Shown one piece after another: positions 8,816 through 18,684 of a DNA stretch of 64,000 nt. A program made the translations under genes and the position numbers. Positions within the stretch are counted from its first letter, which is position 1. Each line of letters begins with the position of its first letter. The notes beneath the pieces were generated by a model. It saw only the letters and a program-made list of their open reading frames with translations. It did not search any database and had not been told where the DNA came from. Source of the DNA: Glaciibacter superstes DSM 21135 (GTDB taxonomy: Bacteria; Actinomycetota; Actinomycetes; Actinomycetales; Microbacteriaceae). The stretch is from contig NZ_ATWH01000006.1 in NCBI RefSeq assembly GCF_000421145.1, positions 186,001 through 250,000 on the forward strand, written 5' to 3'.

Positions 8816-9673
8816 TTATCGGGGGCGAACCAGCGTGCGTCCCCTGATGGCAGAACTCAATGCCTCGATCGGCTCGCGCGCCGCCGACGGGTTCGACATC
8901 AGCGTGAAGTCAACCTGCCCAAGCTCTGGCAGTTCGAACCGGTTGCTCACTTTGACGAGGTCATCGGGGATCAACGACTGCGGGAAGACCGCAATGCCGA
9001 TACCGGCTCGAACGGCGGCAAGAACGCCGTTGACCTCCCTGGTGGTGCAGGTGATACGCCAGGTGCGACCGGATGCCTCGAGTGCGTCGATCGCCAACTG
9101 CCGGCTCAGACTCGGGGCACGATAGGTGATCAGCGGCACCGGCTCGCCTGGCTCGATCATCGTCTTCTCCTGCCCCACCCACACCACGCGGTCGGTGCCG
9201 ACAAGCGACCCTTCGTCATCGTCGCCGACGGAGCGCTTCACGAAGATCAGGTCAAGATGGCCGGCCTTCAGCCGCCGGTAGAGCGGCCCACTCTGGTCGA
9301 CGGTGAGCTCCAGATTGATCTGCGGATTCAGCTGCCGAAAATGGCGGAGAATCCGTGGCAGTCTGGTCAACGCCAGGTCGTCCGCCGCGCCGAACCTCAG
9401 TCGGCCTCGCGTCGCCGATCCGGTGAAATAGTCCAGAGCGGCAGCGTGCGCAGCCAGGATGGTCCTGGCGAAGCCGGCCAGCGCGTCGCCGTTGTCTGTC
9501 AGGCGCACCTCGCGGGTGTCGCGCGCGATCAGGATCCTGCCGACGGCGGTTTCGAGCCGACGCACATGCTGGCTCACCGTCGGCTGGCTGATACCGAGTT
9601 GGGCCGCCGCTTTGGTGAAGCTGCGCGTGCCGGCCACGGCAAGGAACGTCTTGAGTAGTACAGGGTCGTACAT
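8816..9673 (-). CDS. LysR family transcriptional regulator
   Basis: The protein of about 285 residues has an N-terminal winged HTH (residues 1-60, with FTKAAAQLGISQPTVSQHVR) and a C-terminal LysR substrate-binding domain. I take the ATG at 9673 (MYDPVLLKTFL) because the homology begins there; ATG 9679 is an alternative. It is divergent from an MFS exporter across a 131-bp gap that holds two 14-bp direct repeats. Regulation of that exporter is likely from the arrangement, but the inducer is unknown. Confidence 0.88.
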   Translation of the reverse strand: MYDPVLLKTFLAVAGTRSFTKAAAQLGISQPTVSQHVRRLETAVGRILIARDTREVRLTDNGDALAGFARTILAAHAAALDYFTGSATRGRLRFGAADDLALTRLPRILRHFRQLNPQINLELTVDQSGPLYRRLKAGHLDLIFVKRSVGDDDEGSLVGTDRVVWVGQEKTMIEPGEPVPLITYRAPSLSRQLAIDALEASGRTWRITCTTREVNGVLAAVRAGIGIAVFPQSLIPDDLVKVSNRFELPELGQVDFTLMSNPSAAREPIEALSSAIRGRTLVRPR

Positions 9674-9709
9674 GGTCATCCATTCGAATATCCAATAGAA
9701 CTTATAGGC

Positions 9710-9743
9710 CCAATTTAGCCCTGTAATGACCAATTTAGCCCTG
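9710..9743. promoter_or_regulatory. Direct repeat pair between LysR and MFS genes
   Basis: CCAATTTAGCCCTG occurs at 9710-9723 and again at 9730-9743, a 20-bp phase (two helical turns). Each copy is followed by NAATG. The pair lies about 60 bp before the MFS start and 40 bp before the LysR start. Same-face spacing suggests a cooperative binding site, though a short duplication is also possible. Confidence 0.5.
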
Positions 9744-9804
9744 GAATGGCTCCGGCGCGAGTAGCGTCGAAGACACGCCTTCGATTATCACCTCTGGAAA
9801 ACCT

Positions 9805-11106
9805 GTGCCTTCCCCCGTCGACACCGCTCCGCTCACCGAGCCCATTCCGGTGTCCTCCGGCCCACAACCGTGGAGCCAGACCCTCGTCTCGCTGAGCGTT
9901 CCCAACTTCCGGCTGTTCACCGTCTCCAACGTCATCGCGATGACGGCGACGTGGATGCAGCGCATCGCCCAGGACTGGCTGGTGCTCGAACTGACGGGCA
10001 GCGTGGCCGCGGTGGGCATCACGGTGGCGATGCAGTTCGCGCCGATGCTGTTCTTCGGCCTGTTCGGCGGTGTGATCGTCGACCGCTACTCCAAACGGAT
10101 GCTGTTGATGCTCACGCAGTCGGTGGCCGCCGGGCTCAGCCTGGCACTAACCATCCTCACCCTCACCGATGCAGTGCAGGTCTGGCAGGTGTGGGTCATC
10201 GCATTCCTGGTCGGCCTTGTCACGGTCGTCGACAATCCAACGCGGCAGGTGTTCGTGAACGAGATCGTCGGCCCGCGTTACTTGCGGAACGCGATCACCA
10301 TCAACTCTTCGGTCTTCCAACTCGGCGGCCTGATCGGCCCGGCGGTAAGCGGTGCGCTCATCGTCGCGGTCGGCGCCGGCTGGTCATTCGGCATCAACAC
10401 CGTCGCCTGCCTGGTGACCGTCATCGCCCTGTCGCGGTTGAAGGCGTCCACGCTGCATCGCGCTCCCCCTGCCCCGAGGCGGAGCGGTCAGCTGCGCGAA
10501 GGCATCCGCTATGTGGCCTCGAAGCCGACCATCTTCTGGCCGATCGTGATGCTGGGATTCCTGTCGGTTTTCTCCCTGAACATGCCGGTGCTGCTCGCCG
10601 CGTATGCCAGCGATGTGTACGACGTCGGAGCAGGCGGTTACGGTCTGTTCAACACCCTGGTAGCCATCGGTGCCTTTGTCGGCGCGCTGGCATCGACGCG
10701 ACGCGGCAGTATTCGGCTGCGCACGGTGATCTCCTGCGGTGGAGTCTGGGCGGTGATCCAGGCGACGTCAGGGCTGATGCCGACGGAACTGTTGTTCGCA
10801 GTTGTCCTGGTCGCCACCGGTGTTGCCAACCAGTTCTTCTTCACGGCGGGCAACCCGCTGGTGCAGATGTCGTCGAACGTTCGCGTGCGCGGCCGGGTGA
10901 TGTCGGTATGGGTACTCGTGCTGCTCGGCGGACAGGCCATCGGCGGGCCACTCATGGGGTGGATCGTCGAATCCTTCGGCCCGCACGTGGGAATGCTCGT
11001 CTCCGGCCTGGTGCCGGCGACAGCGGCGGTTGTCATCGCCATCATCCTGGCCAGGCGTCACCAGCTGCGCCTGGTGCTCCGTCTCCCCCGGCGTCGCCGC
11101 AGGTAG
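9805..11106 (+). CDS. MFS transporter, EntS-like (MFS_3) exporter
   Basis: The 433-residue protein has about 12 predicted membrane segments. It also has the loop-2-like motif GGVIVDRYSKRMLL (residues 88-101) typical of the MFS_3/EntS group of drug and siderophore exporters. The N-terminal 25 residues are Pro/Ser-rich and cytosolic, and the C-terminus ends in an Arg-rich tail. The GTG start at 9805 has only a weak ribosome site. The substrate is unknown. The divergent LysR gene is the probable regulator. Confidence 0.85.
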   Translation: MPSPVDTAPLTEPIPVSSGPQPWSQTLVSLSVPNFRLFTVSNVIAMTATWMQRIAQDWLVLELTGSVAAVGITVAMQFAPMLFFGLFGGVIVDRYSKRMLLMLTQSVAAGLSLALTILTLTDAVQVWQVWVIAFLVGLVTVVDNPTRQVFVNEIVGPRYLRNAITINSSVFQLGGLIGPAVSGALIVAVGAGWSFGINTVACLVTVIALSRLKASTLHRAPPAPRRSGQLREGIRYVASKPTIFWPIVMLGFLSVFSLNMPVLLAAYASDVYDVGAGGYGLFNTLVAIGAFVGALASTRRGSIRLRTVISCGGVWAVIQATSGLMPTELLFAVVLVATGVANQFFFTAGNPLVQMSSNVRVRGRVMSVWVLVLLGGQAIGGPLMGWIVESFGPHVGMLVSGLVPATAAVVIAIILARRHQLRLVLRLPRRRRR

Positions 11107-11130
11107 GCGTCAGAGTTCAGCTGTCAGAAC

Positions 11131-13086
11131 TCAGTCGCGGCTGCGACGGTTCACGGGGATCGAACCGGTGTTGGTGCCGTCTGCGGCCAGAGGCCTGGCG
11201 ATCGGGATCTTACTGCCGAGAACCATCGCTACGACGTCGCGTGCGATGTGCTGAGAGGTCAATCCGGCGCTCTCCAGGATCTCGCTCCTCGAGCCGTGCC
11301 CGAGGAACTCATCCGGCAGACCGAGTTCGGTGACTGCCGTGTCGACACCGGCGTGGCGGAGGTCCTGTCTGATTCGGGTTCCGATTCCGCCGACCCGGAT
11401 GCCGTCTTCAATGCTGACGACGATCCGGTGCTGCGCGGCCAGGGTGATGATGCTCTCCGGGACCGGAACGACCCAACGCGGGTCTACGACTGTTGCGCCG
11501 ATTCCCTGCGCAGCCAGCCGTTCGGCAACCTCGAGCCCAGTCTGGGCCATCGGGCCGACGGCGACGATCAGCACGTCTTTGGTCGTTCCTTCGCTCAGGA
11601 CATCGACTCCGTCGTCCAGACGCCGGACGGCGTCGATCGACTCCCCGACGCTTCCCCGTGGAAAACGCAAAACGGTGGGGGCGTCGTCGATCACGACGGC
11701 CTCCGCAAGTTCCTCGCGCAGTCGTTCGGCGTCGCGGGGTGCGGCCAGTCTGATTCCTGGCACCACCTGGAGGATGGCCAGGTCCCACATCCCGTGGTGG
11801 CTCGGTCCGTCAGGGCCGGTCACGCCGGCACGGTCCAGCACAAAGGTCACTCCGGCCTTGTGCAGCGCAACGTCCATTAGCACCTGGTCGAATGCACGAT
11901 TCATGAAGGTGGCGTAGAGGGCGACAACCGGATGCAGGCCGCCGAACGCCAGCCCGGCCGCGCTGGTCACCGCGTGCTGCTCAGCGATGCCGACGTCGTG
12001 CACTCGTCCGGGGAAACGCTCCGCCATCCGGTGCAGGCCGGTCGGCCGCAACATGGCGGCCGTAATTCCGACCAAACGGTCATTGCTCGCTGCGAGCTTC
12101 ACCAGTTCGTCTGCGAAGACCGACGTCCACGATGGCGAGCTCGACGAGGAGATCGATTCCCCCGTCTCCGGGTCGATCTGACCGACGGCGTGGAATCGGT
12201 CTGCCGTGTCCCTGATGGCCGGGTCGTATCCCTTGCCTTTCTGGGTGATGGTGTGCACGATGACCGGGGCCCCATAGCCCTTCGCCTGGCTCAGCGCTTC
12301 CTGCATCGCCTCGATGTCGTGACCGTCCACCGGGCCGATGTACTTGATGTCGAGGTTCGAGTACAGCGCTTCGTTGTTCGTGAACCGGCTGAGGAATCCG
12401 TGTAGTCCTCCGCGTACCCCTCGATAGATGGCGCGCCCAGGGGTTCCGAGATGGTCGAAGGCCTTGCGGCTGGAGAAGTACAGGTCGCGGTAGCCGCGCT
12501 TGGTGCGCACAGTGTTCAGGAACCGCGCCATGCCGCCGATCGTCGGCGCGTACGACCGGCCGTTGTCGTTGACGATGATGATCAGGCGACGGGTGTTGTC
12601 GTCGCTGATGTTGTTCAGGGCTTCCCAGGTCATTCCCCCGGTGAGGGCTCCATCTCCGACGACCGCTACCACGTGGCGGTCTGACTGCCCGGTCATCTCG
12701 AAGGCGCGTGAGATTCCGTCGGCCCACGAGAGCGAGCTGGAGGCGTGGGAGCTCTCGACGATGTCGTGAACGGACTCTGAGCGCTGCGGGTAGCCGGCGA
12801 CGCCGTCGCTCTGACGGAGACGGCTGAAGTCCTGTCGCCCGGTAAGCAGCTTGTGCACGTATGCCTGGTGACCGACGTCGAACACGATGGCATCCGTCGG
12901 TGAGTCGAAGATGCGGTGAATGGCGATCGTCATTTCAACCACACCGAGATTCGGGCCGAGGTGCCCGCCGGTCTTGGCCACCTCTGCCACCAGGAACTGC
13001 CGGATCTCGCCGGCCAGCTGGATGAGTTGCTCCTTCGAGAGAGAATCCAGGTCCCTGGGACCGTTGATCGACTCCAGAAGGGTCAT
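11131..13086 (-). CDS. dxs: 1-deoxy-D-xylulose-5-phosphate synthase
   Basis: The 651-residue enzyme condenses pyruvate and glyceraldehyde 3-phosphate, the entry step of the MEP isoprenoid pathway. The GGHLGPNLG histidine region is at 40-48, and the thiamine diphosphate motif GDGALTGGMTWEALNN at 144-159. Transketolase pyrimidine-binding and C-terminal domains follow. I chose the ATG at 13086, which has AAAGGTGG about 6 nt upstream, over the GTG at 13095 that lies inside that site. It is convergent with the MFS gene and downstream of aconitase. Confidence 0.95.
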   Translation of the reverse strand: MTLLESINGPRDLDSLSKEQLIQLAGEIRQFLVAEVAKTGGHLGPNLGVVEMTIAIHRIFDSPTDAIVFDVGHQAYVHKLLTGRQDFSRLRQSDGVAGYPQRSESVHDIVESSHASSSLSWADGISRAFEMTGQSDRHVVAVVGDGALTGGMTWEALNNISDDNTRRLIIIVNDNGRSYAPTIGGMARFLNTVRTKRGYRDLYFSSRKAFDHLGTPGRAIYRGVRGGLHGFLSRFTNNEALYSNLDIKYIGPVDGHDIEAMQEALSQAKGYGAPVIVHTITQKGKGYDPAIRDTADRFHAVGQIDPETGESISSSSSPSWTSVFADELVKLAASNDRLVGITAAMLRPTGLHRMAERFPGRVHDVGIAEQHAVTSAAGLAFGGLHPVVALYATFMNRAFDQVLMDVALHKAGVTFVLDRAGVTGPDGPSHHGMWDLAILQVVPGIRLAAPRDAERLREELAEAVVIDDAPTVLRFPRGSVGESIDAVRRLDDGVDVLSEGTTKDVLIVAVGPMAQTGLEVAERLAAQGIGATVVDPRWVVPVPESIITLAAQHRIVVSIEDGIRVGGIGTRIRQDLRHAGVDTAVTELGLPDEFLGHGSRSEILESAGLTSQHIARDVVAMVLGSKIPIARPLAADGTNTGSIPVNRRSRD

Positions 13087-13180
13087 GCCAACCACCTTTC
13101 CCGCGTGCGACAGCTTTTCAATCCGATTCTACGCGCCCGTCGGAGGCTCGGGTCGGCCTCAGCCGGGAGCTACGCGTGTC

Positions 13181-13225
13181 GAACGCCGTTGCGCGGGTGG
13201 CAGAACCACCCGCGCAACGGCGTTC
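13181..13225 (-). terminator. Strong hairpin downstream of aconitase
   Basis: A perfect 20-bp inverted repeat (13181-13200 with 13206-13225) encloses a 5-nt loop, in the 163-bp gap between the aconitase stop and the dxs start. No T-run follows on the minus strand, so it may act as a 3' stabiliser or a Rho-assisted stop rather than a classic intrinsic terminator. Confidence 0.6.
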
Positions 13226-13249
13226 ATCCAGCGCGGCGCTGATTCAGCC

Positions 13250-16129
13250 TTACGCGACCAAGGAACGAAGCACGTACTGCAGGATGCCGCCGTTGCGGTA
13301 GTAGTCGGCCTCGCCCGGTGTGTCGATGCGCACGACGGCGTCGAACTCGACGGTCGCCTTGCCCTCCGGCGAGTTCTCGCTCGGCGCGGCGACCACGTGA
13401 ACGGTCTTCGGAGTCGTGCCGTTGTTCAGTTCCTCAAGTCCGGTGATCGACACGATCTCCGTGCCGTCGAGTCCAAGCGACGCCCACGACTCTCCGGCAG
13501 GGAACTGCAGCGGAACGACGCCCATGCCGATCAGGTTCGAACGGTGGATGCGCTCGAAGCTTTCGGTGATGACGGCGGAGACGCCCAGCAGGCTGGTGCC
13601 CTTCGCCGCCCAGTCGCGCGACGAGCCGGAGCCGTACTCCTTGCCTCCAAAGATCACCAGCGGAGTGCCCTGCGCCTGGTAATTCTCCGACGCGTCGTAA
13701 ATGAACGACTGCGGGCCGTCCGGCTGGGTGAAGTCGCGGGTGTAGCCGCCCTCGACGCCCTCCAGGAGGAGGTTCCTGAGACGGATGTTCGCGAAGGTTC
13801 CGCGGATCATGATCTCGTGGTTGCCGCGACGCGAGCCGTAGGAGTTGTAGTCCTTGCGGTCGACGCCGTGCTCGTTCAGGTAGCGTCCGGCAGGGCTGTC
13901 TGCCTTGATGGAACCGGCCGGGCTGATGTGGTCGGTCGTGACAGAGTCACCCAGCTTGGCCAGAACCCTGGCACCGGAGATGTTCGACACCGGGGTGATC
14001 TCCATGGTCATGCCCTCGAAGTACGGGGGGCGACGCACGTAGGTCGACTCAGGGTTCCATTCGAAGGTGTCACCGGTGGGCGTCTCGAGGGACTTCCAGC
14101 GCTCGTCGCCCTCGAAGACGCTCGCGTACTGGTGGGTGAACATGCCGGAGTCGATCGACGAATCGATCGTCGCCTGAACCTCGGCGGCGTCCGGCCAGAT
14201 GTCCTTCAGGAACACGTCATTTCCGTCGGTGTCCTGGCCGAGCGCATCCGTTTCGAAGTCGAAGTTCATCGACCCGGCGAGAGCGTAGGCGATGACCAGC
14301 GGCGGGCTGGCCAGGTAGTTCATCTTCACATCGGGGTTGATGCGGCCCTCGAAGTTGCGGTTGCCAGAGAGAACGGCGGTGACAGCCAGGTCGTTCTCAT
14401 TGACCGCAGCCGAGATCTCATCTTCCAGCGGTCCGGAGTTGCCGATGCACGTGGTGCAGCCGTATCCGACCAGGTAGAAGCCGAGGTCTTCGAGGTAACC
14501 GTTCAGGCCGGCCTTCTCGTAGTAGTCGGTGACGACCTTGGAGCCTGGGGCGAGCGTGGTCTTGACCCACGGCTTCGACTTCAGGCCCTTCTTCGAGGCA
14601 TTGCGGGCGAGGAGGCCCGCGGCAAGCATCACCGACGGGTTCGAGGTGTTCGTACACGAGGTGATCGCCGCGATGGCCACCGCCCCGTTGTCGATGGTGA
14701 ACTCGCGGCCGTCCGCCAGCTTCACGTCCGTCGGCTGGGTGTGCTTCAGCGGCGCGTGGCTGTGGTGGCGGGAGTCAGCGCTCGCGTGCGAGATCTCGTG
14801 GGCCGACTCTTCGTCCTGCGGGGTGAACCCGATCGGGTCTGACGCCGGGAAAGTGCCCTCTATTGCCGCGTCGACGCCCGAGATGGGGGTGGAGGCGTAG
14901 TTGTCGAGGTCGATCTCGAACTGGCTCTTCGCCAGGGAGAGCTCGATACGGTCCTGCGGGCGCTTCGGGCCGGCGATCGACGGCACCACGGTTCCGAGGT
15001 CGAGCTCGAGGTACTCGCTGAACACCGGTTCGACGGATGCGTCGTGCCAGAGACCCTGCAGCTTCGAGTACGCCTCGACGAGGGCGACCTGCTCGTCGCT
15101 GCGGCCTGTAAGGCGCAGGTAGTCGAGGGTGACGTCGTCGATGGGGAACATCGCTGCCGTTGACCCGAACTCCGGGCTCATGTTGCCGATGGTGGCGCGG
15201 TTGGCGAGCGGGACAGAGGCAACGCCGGATCCGTAGAATTCGACGAACTTGCCGACAACGCCGTGGCGACGCAGGATCTGGGTGATCGTGAGCACAACAT
15301 CCGTCGCCGTCACGCCGGTGGGGATGGTGCCGGAGAGCTTGAAGCCGACGACCTTCGGAATCAGCATGGAAACCGGCTGGCCGAGCATGGCCGCCTCTGC
15401 CTCGATGCCGCCGACGCCCCAGCCGAGCACGCCAAGGCCGTTGACCATGGTGGTGTGGGAGTCGGTGCCGACACAGGTGTCCGGGTAGGCCTGGAGAGTG
15501 CCATTCACTTCACGGGTCATCGTGACGCGGGCCAGGTGCTCGATGTTCACCTGGTGCACGATGCCGGTCCCTGGCGGAACGACCAGGAAGTCGTCGAATG
15601 CGGTCTGTCCCCAGCGGAGGAACTGGTAGCGCTCACCGTTGCGCTCGTATTCAATCTCAACGTTGCGCTCGAAGGCGTTCTCAGTGCCGAACAGGTCGGC
15701 GATGACGGAGTGGTCGATGACCATCTCAGCCGGCGCCAGCGGGTTGATCTTCTTCGGGTCGCCGCCGAGCGCTTCAACGGCCTCACGCATTGTGGCAAGG
15801 TCGACGATGCAGGGCACGCCGGTGAAGTCCTGCATGATCACGCGGGCGGGCGTGAACTGGATCTCCGTGTCGGGCTCAGCCGTGGGAACCCAGCTGCCGA
15901 GCGCGCGAATGTGCGACTCGGTGATGTTCTTGCCGTCTTCGGTCCGGAGAAGGTTCTCCAGAAGCACCTTGAGGCTGAACGGCAGCTTCTCGTGGCCTGT
16001 GACCGCGTCGAGGCGGAAGACCTCGTAGTCCTTCTCGCCGACCCGGAGTGTGTCCCGTGCCCCAAAGCTGTTGACCGCCGTGTTACCAGGCTCTGGATTG
16101 TTTTGCGCTGGGTTGATGTGCGCTGACAC
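13250..16129 (-). CDS. acnA: Aconitate hydratase A
   Basis: The 959-residue enzyme isomerises citrate to isocitrate in the TCA cycle. The [4Fe-4S] ligands are the cysteine in [11 protein letters not shown] and the two in [11 protein letters not shown], and the swivel domain occupies the C-terminal third ([10 protein letters not shown]). It is longer than typical AcnA, with an insertion of about 50 residues before SCTNTSNP (an acidic and His-rich stretch, [15 protein letters not shown]). The GTG at 16129 follows a GGAGAGGG ribosome site, and the start of homology supports it. A candidate iron box and a perfect palindrome lie upstream, pointing to regulated expression. Confidence 0.95.
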   Translation of the reverse strand: MSAHINPAQNNPEPGNTAVNSFGARDTLRVGEKDYEVFRLDAVTGHEKLPFSLKVLLENLLRTEDGKNITESHIRALGSWVPTAEPDTEIQFTPARVIMQDFTGVPCIVDLATMREAVEALGGDPKKINPLAPAEMVIDHSVIADLFGTENAFERNVEIEYERNGERYQFLRWGQTAFDDFLVVPPGTGIVHQVNIEHLARVTMTREVNGTLQAYPDTCVGTDSHTTMVNGLGVLGWGVGGIEAEAAMLGQPVSMLIPKVVGFKLSGTIPTGVTATDVVLTITQILRRHGVVGKFVEFYGSGVASVPLANRATIGNMSPEFGSTAAMFPIDDVTLDYLRLTGRSDEQVALVEAYSKLQGLWHDASVEPVFSEYLELDLGTVVPSIAGPKRPQDRIELSLAKSQFEIDLDNYASTPISGVDAAIEGTFPASDPIGFTPQDEESAHEISHASADSRHHSHAPLKHTQPTDVKLADGREFTIDNGAVAIAAITSCTNTSNPSVMLAAGLLARNASKKGLKSKPWVKTTLAPGSKVVTDYYEKAGLNGYLEDLGFYLVGYGCTTCIGNSGPLEDEISAAVNENDLAVTAVLSGNRNFEGRINPDVKMNYLASPPLVIAYALAGSMNFDFETDALGQDTDGNDVFLKDIWPDAAEVQATIDSSIDSGMFTHQYASVFEGDERWKSLETPTGDTFEWNPESTYVRRPPYFEGMTMEITPVSNISGARVLAKLGDSVTTDHISPAGSIKADSPAGRYLNEHGVDRKDYNSYGSRRGNHEIMIRGTFANIRLRNLLLEGVEGGYTRDFTQPDGPQSFIYDASENYQAQGTPLVIFGGKEYGSGSSRDWAAKGTSLLGVSAVITESFERIHRSNLIGMGVVPLQFPAGESWASLGLDGTEIVSITGLEELNNGTTPKTVHVVAAPSENSPEGKATVEFDAVVRIDTPGEADYYRNGGILQYVLRSLVA

Positions 16130-16209
16130 GATGCCACCCTCTCCTTCGTGGTGGCCGGATGATCTACCGGCCGCCCTCAATCTTCGTGGCCGGATGCTGC
16201 CCCTGCCAG

Positions 16210-16228
16210 CAAGGCAAGCCTAACCAGG
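16210..16228. promoter_or_regulatory. Candidate DtxR/IdeR iron box upstream of aconitase
   Basis: The 19-mer at 16210-16228 (core AAGGCAAGCCTAACC) matches the IdeR/DtxR consensus TWAGGTWAGSCTWACCTWA at 14 of 19 positions by my count. It lies about 80 bp upstream of the aconitase GTG, in the likely 5' leader or promoter. Aconitase carries an Fe-S cluster and is iron-controlled in corynebacteria, there through DtxR acting on RipA. Direct control here is inference. Confidence 0.45.
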
Positions 16229-16262
16229 GAGCGAACTCGCGACCGTGAACTCTTGTCAAAAC

Positions 16263-16280
16263 TATCTTGACGTCAAGATA
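16263..16280. promoter_or_regulatory. Perfect 18-bp palindrome upstream of aconitase
   Basis: TATCTTGACGTCAAGATA at 16263-16280 is fully self-complementary, the form of a homodimer operator. It sits 134 bp before the aconitase start, next to a TTGACA on the minus strand (about 16253-16258). A repressor bound here would cover a likely aconitase promoter. No obvious cognate regulator gene is adjacent. Confidence 0.65.
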
Positions 16281-16303
16281 ACTCTAGCACTGGCATCCGC
16301 TTC

Positions 16304-18682
16304 TCATTCTCGGTCGAACACCAGGCCGCGCTTTTTCGCGATCCGGTAGCTGATCTCGATCAGGCTGGCACCCGCCATGCCGACGACGGTGCCGAATGCC
16401 AGCGGCCACGACATCTCGAGCTCGATCGCGAAGAAGTCGCGCGTGAGGGGTACGGTGCACGCGAGCACCATGGCGATACTGATACCGACGACCAACGCGA
16501 GTCGTGGCCCGGTGAGCGGCCTGGCCAGCACGCAGAGAATCCAGAGCGACACCACGAAGAGGGCGACTGTCGCAACACTTCTCGCCTGGTTCAGCGGGAT
16601 GACCTGGTACAGCGGGAGGAACGCAGCGAGGGCAGTGACCGCTGCGACGATGCCCGTCGGCACGGCATAACGGAGAATGCGCCCCAGCACGCCCGGCGTG
16701 TACAGCCTGCTGTTCGGGGCGAGGGCCAAGATGAAGGACGGGATGCCGATGGCGAGCACCGAGACCAGGCTCAGCTGCCTCGGCAGAAACGGGAACGGTA
16801 CGGCAATAGCGGCTGTCGCCAGTGCCAGGACAATGCCGTACACCGTCTTCGACAGGAACAGGTTGGCAACGCGCTCCACGTTTGCGATCACGCGTCGCCC
16901 GAGGGAGAGGACTTCCGGCAGACGGTCGAAACGATTGCTCAGCAGAACGATTCGCGAAACGGCCTTGGTGGCGGCCGTCGCGCTGCCCATGGCGATGCCG
17001 AGATCCGCGTCTTTGATCGCCATCGCGTCGTTGACGCCATCGCCGGTCATGGCGACGGTTCTCCCCTGAGTCTGGAGAATACCGACGGCGCGGTGCTTCT
17101 GTTCCGGGCTCACCCTGCCGAACGTGCTCGCGCGATTCAGGGCGGCTTCCAGCTGCACATCATCCGCCAGCGTGGAAGCGTCGATGACCTCACCGTGCAG
17201 CCCGAGCTGGCGGCCCAGCGCACCGACGGTGACGGCGTTGTCGCCTGACATGACGATGACGCGCACGCCCTGCTCGGCGAAGTAGGAGAGCGTGGCCGGC
17301 GCCTCCGCCCGGATGGATTCGCGGAAGACCACCAGGGCGGCCGGGTGGAGACCGAGGTCGGCCGGTCGCTCAGGCGCCTCGATGGGCAGGCTGCCATCCA
17401 GCCGCACCAGCGCGAGCGTGCGGTGCCCGGATGCAGCGCTCTCCTCGGCCATCGACAGTTCAGCGGGATGCTCGGCAAGCAGCCGTTCGGGCGCTCCGAG
17501 CAGCCAGGCGTTGCTCGTGCTGCCGTGCGCAACGGCCGCACCGCTGTATTTCATGGTCGAGCTGAATGGGAGCCGTGAGGTGACGACGGCGCCGTCGAGG
17601 CTGAAGTGTTCCCCGAGCACCCTGGCCGTCGCGTTCGCCGCGTCGTCGGCACCCCACGCCGCCAATGCGAGCTGCGACGGCAGCGCGAGCGATTCGTCGA
17701 ACAGCACGAGCCGGTCGAATTCGAGTTCACCATTGGTCAGGGTTCCGGTCTTGTCGAGGCAGAGCACGTCGACCCTGGCGAGCACTTCAACGGCGGCCAG
17801 TTCCTGCACGAGCACCTTGCGCCCCGCCAGCTGGATCGCGGCAACGCCGAACGCCAGGCTGATCAGGAGCACGAGTCCTTCTGGAATCATCCCGACGACG
17901 CTGGCAACGGAGTCGAGCAGGGCATCGCGCCAGCGGCCGTCGCCGAAATCGACGATCTCGTCGAACCCGCCGTAGGTCAGCACCCGACCGACGAGGGTGA
18001 TCAGGATGACCGGACCGAGAATCCAGGACAGGTACACCAGGATGCGATTGGTCGCCGTCCGCAACTCGGACTGCACCAGCGAGTGCCGCTTGATCTGCGT
18101 GGTCAGCCGGTTCGCATACGACGCCGCCCCGACCGCTGTGACCCTGGCATAGCCGGTTCCTGCGATGATGTGAGAACCGGAGAGCACGTTGTCGCCCTCC
18201 GACTTGACGACCGGCTCAGACTCGCCGGTCAGCAGGGACTCATCCGCGACCAGTCCGGTGCACTGCAACACCGTCGCGTCTGCAGGAACCTGGTCTCCTG
18301 GTCGGAGAACCAGAACATCGTCTTGCACAACCCCGTCGAGGTCCACTGACTGCACCGCGCCGTCCCGCTTCACCAGGACTTCGGGGGCGGCAAGCACGGC
18401 AAGGCGGTCGAGAACCACCTTCGCCCGCACCTCCTGCACGATCCCGATCAGGGCGTTCGCCACCACCACGCCATAAAACAACCCGTCACGCAGGTCGCCC
18501 AGGATGAGGACCGCGATGAAGCAGACGGTGAGGATCGCGTTGAACAGCGTGAAGACGTTCTCACGCAGGATGTCGCCGACCGACCGCGAGGTCGGCTGGT
18601 GGCTGTCGTTGCCGAGTCCAGCCGATTTCCGTTCCGCCGCTTCCGCACTGCTCAGACCATCAAGAGCGTCAACGACCTGCAC
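16304..18682 (-). CDS. ctpE: P-type cation ATPase, CtpE-like
   Basis: The 792-residue P-type ATPase has the phosphatase motif TGES (152-155), the phosphorylation motif DKTGTLT with D310, and the hinge GDGVND. The membrane motif GMIPEGLVLL (264-273) and the overall pattern best match CtpE, which imports calcium in mycobacteria; ion specificity here is inferred. I use the GTG at 18682, 2 nt after the stop of the DUF3159 gene. The longer open frame upstream is out of phase with that gene and lacks homology. It is last in the dut-DUF3710-DUF3159 run. Confidence 0.82.
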   Translation of the reverse strand: MQVVDALDGLSSAEAAERKSAGLGNDSHQPTSRSVGDILRENVFTLFNAILTVCFIAVLILGDLRDGLFYGVVVANALIGIVQEVRAKVVLDRLAVLAAPEVLVKRDGAVQSVDLDGVVQDDVLVLRPGDQVPADATVLQCTGLVADESLLTGESEPVVKSEGDNVLSGSHIIAGTGYARVTAVGAASYANRLTTQIKRHSLVQSELRTATNRILVYLSWILGPVILITLVGRVLTYGGFDEIVDFGDGRWRDALLDSVASVVGMIPEGLVLLISLAFGVAAIQLAGRKVLVQELAAVEVLARVDVLCLDKTGTLTNGELEFDRLVLFDESLALPSQLALAAWGADDAANATARVLGEHFSLDGAVVTSRLPFSSTMKYSGAAVAHGSTSNAWLLGAPERLLAEHPAELSMAEESAASGHRTLALVRLDGSLPIEAPERPADLGLHPAALVVFRESIRAEAPATLSYFAEQGVRVIVMSGDNAVTVGALGRQLGLHGEVIDASTLADDVQLEAALNRASTFGRVSPEQKHRAVGILQTQGRTVAMTGDGVNDAMAIKDADLGIAMGSATAATKAVSRIVLLSNRFDRLPEVLSLGRRVIANVERVANLFLSKTVYGIVLALATAAIAVPFPFLPRQLSLVSVLAIGIPSFILALAPNSRLYTPGVLGRILRYAVPTGIVAAVTALAAFLPLYQVIPLNQARSVATVALFVVSLWILCVLARPLTGPRLALVVGISIAMVLACTVPLTRDFFAIELEMSWPLAFGTVVGMAGASLIEISYRIAKKRGLVFDRE

Positions 18683-18684
18683 GG

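Noticed and set aside
12920..14842. 640-codon plus-strand frame across dxs and aconitase
   Set aside because: It is antisense to two well-supported enzymes and shows no family signature.
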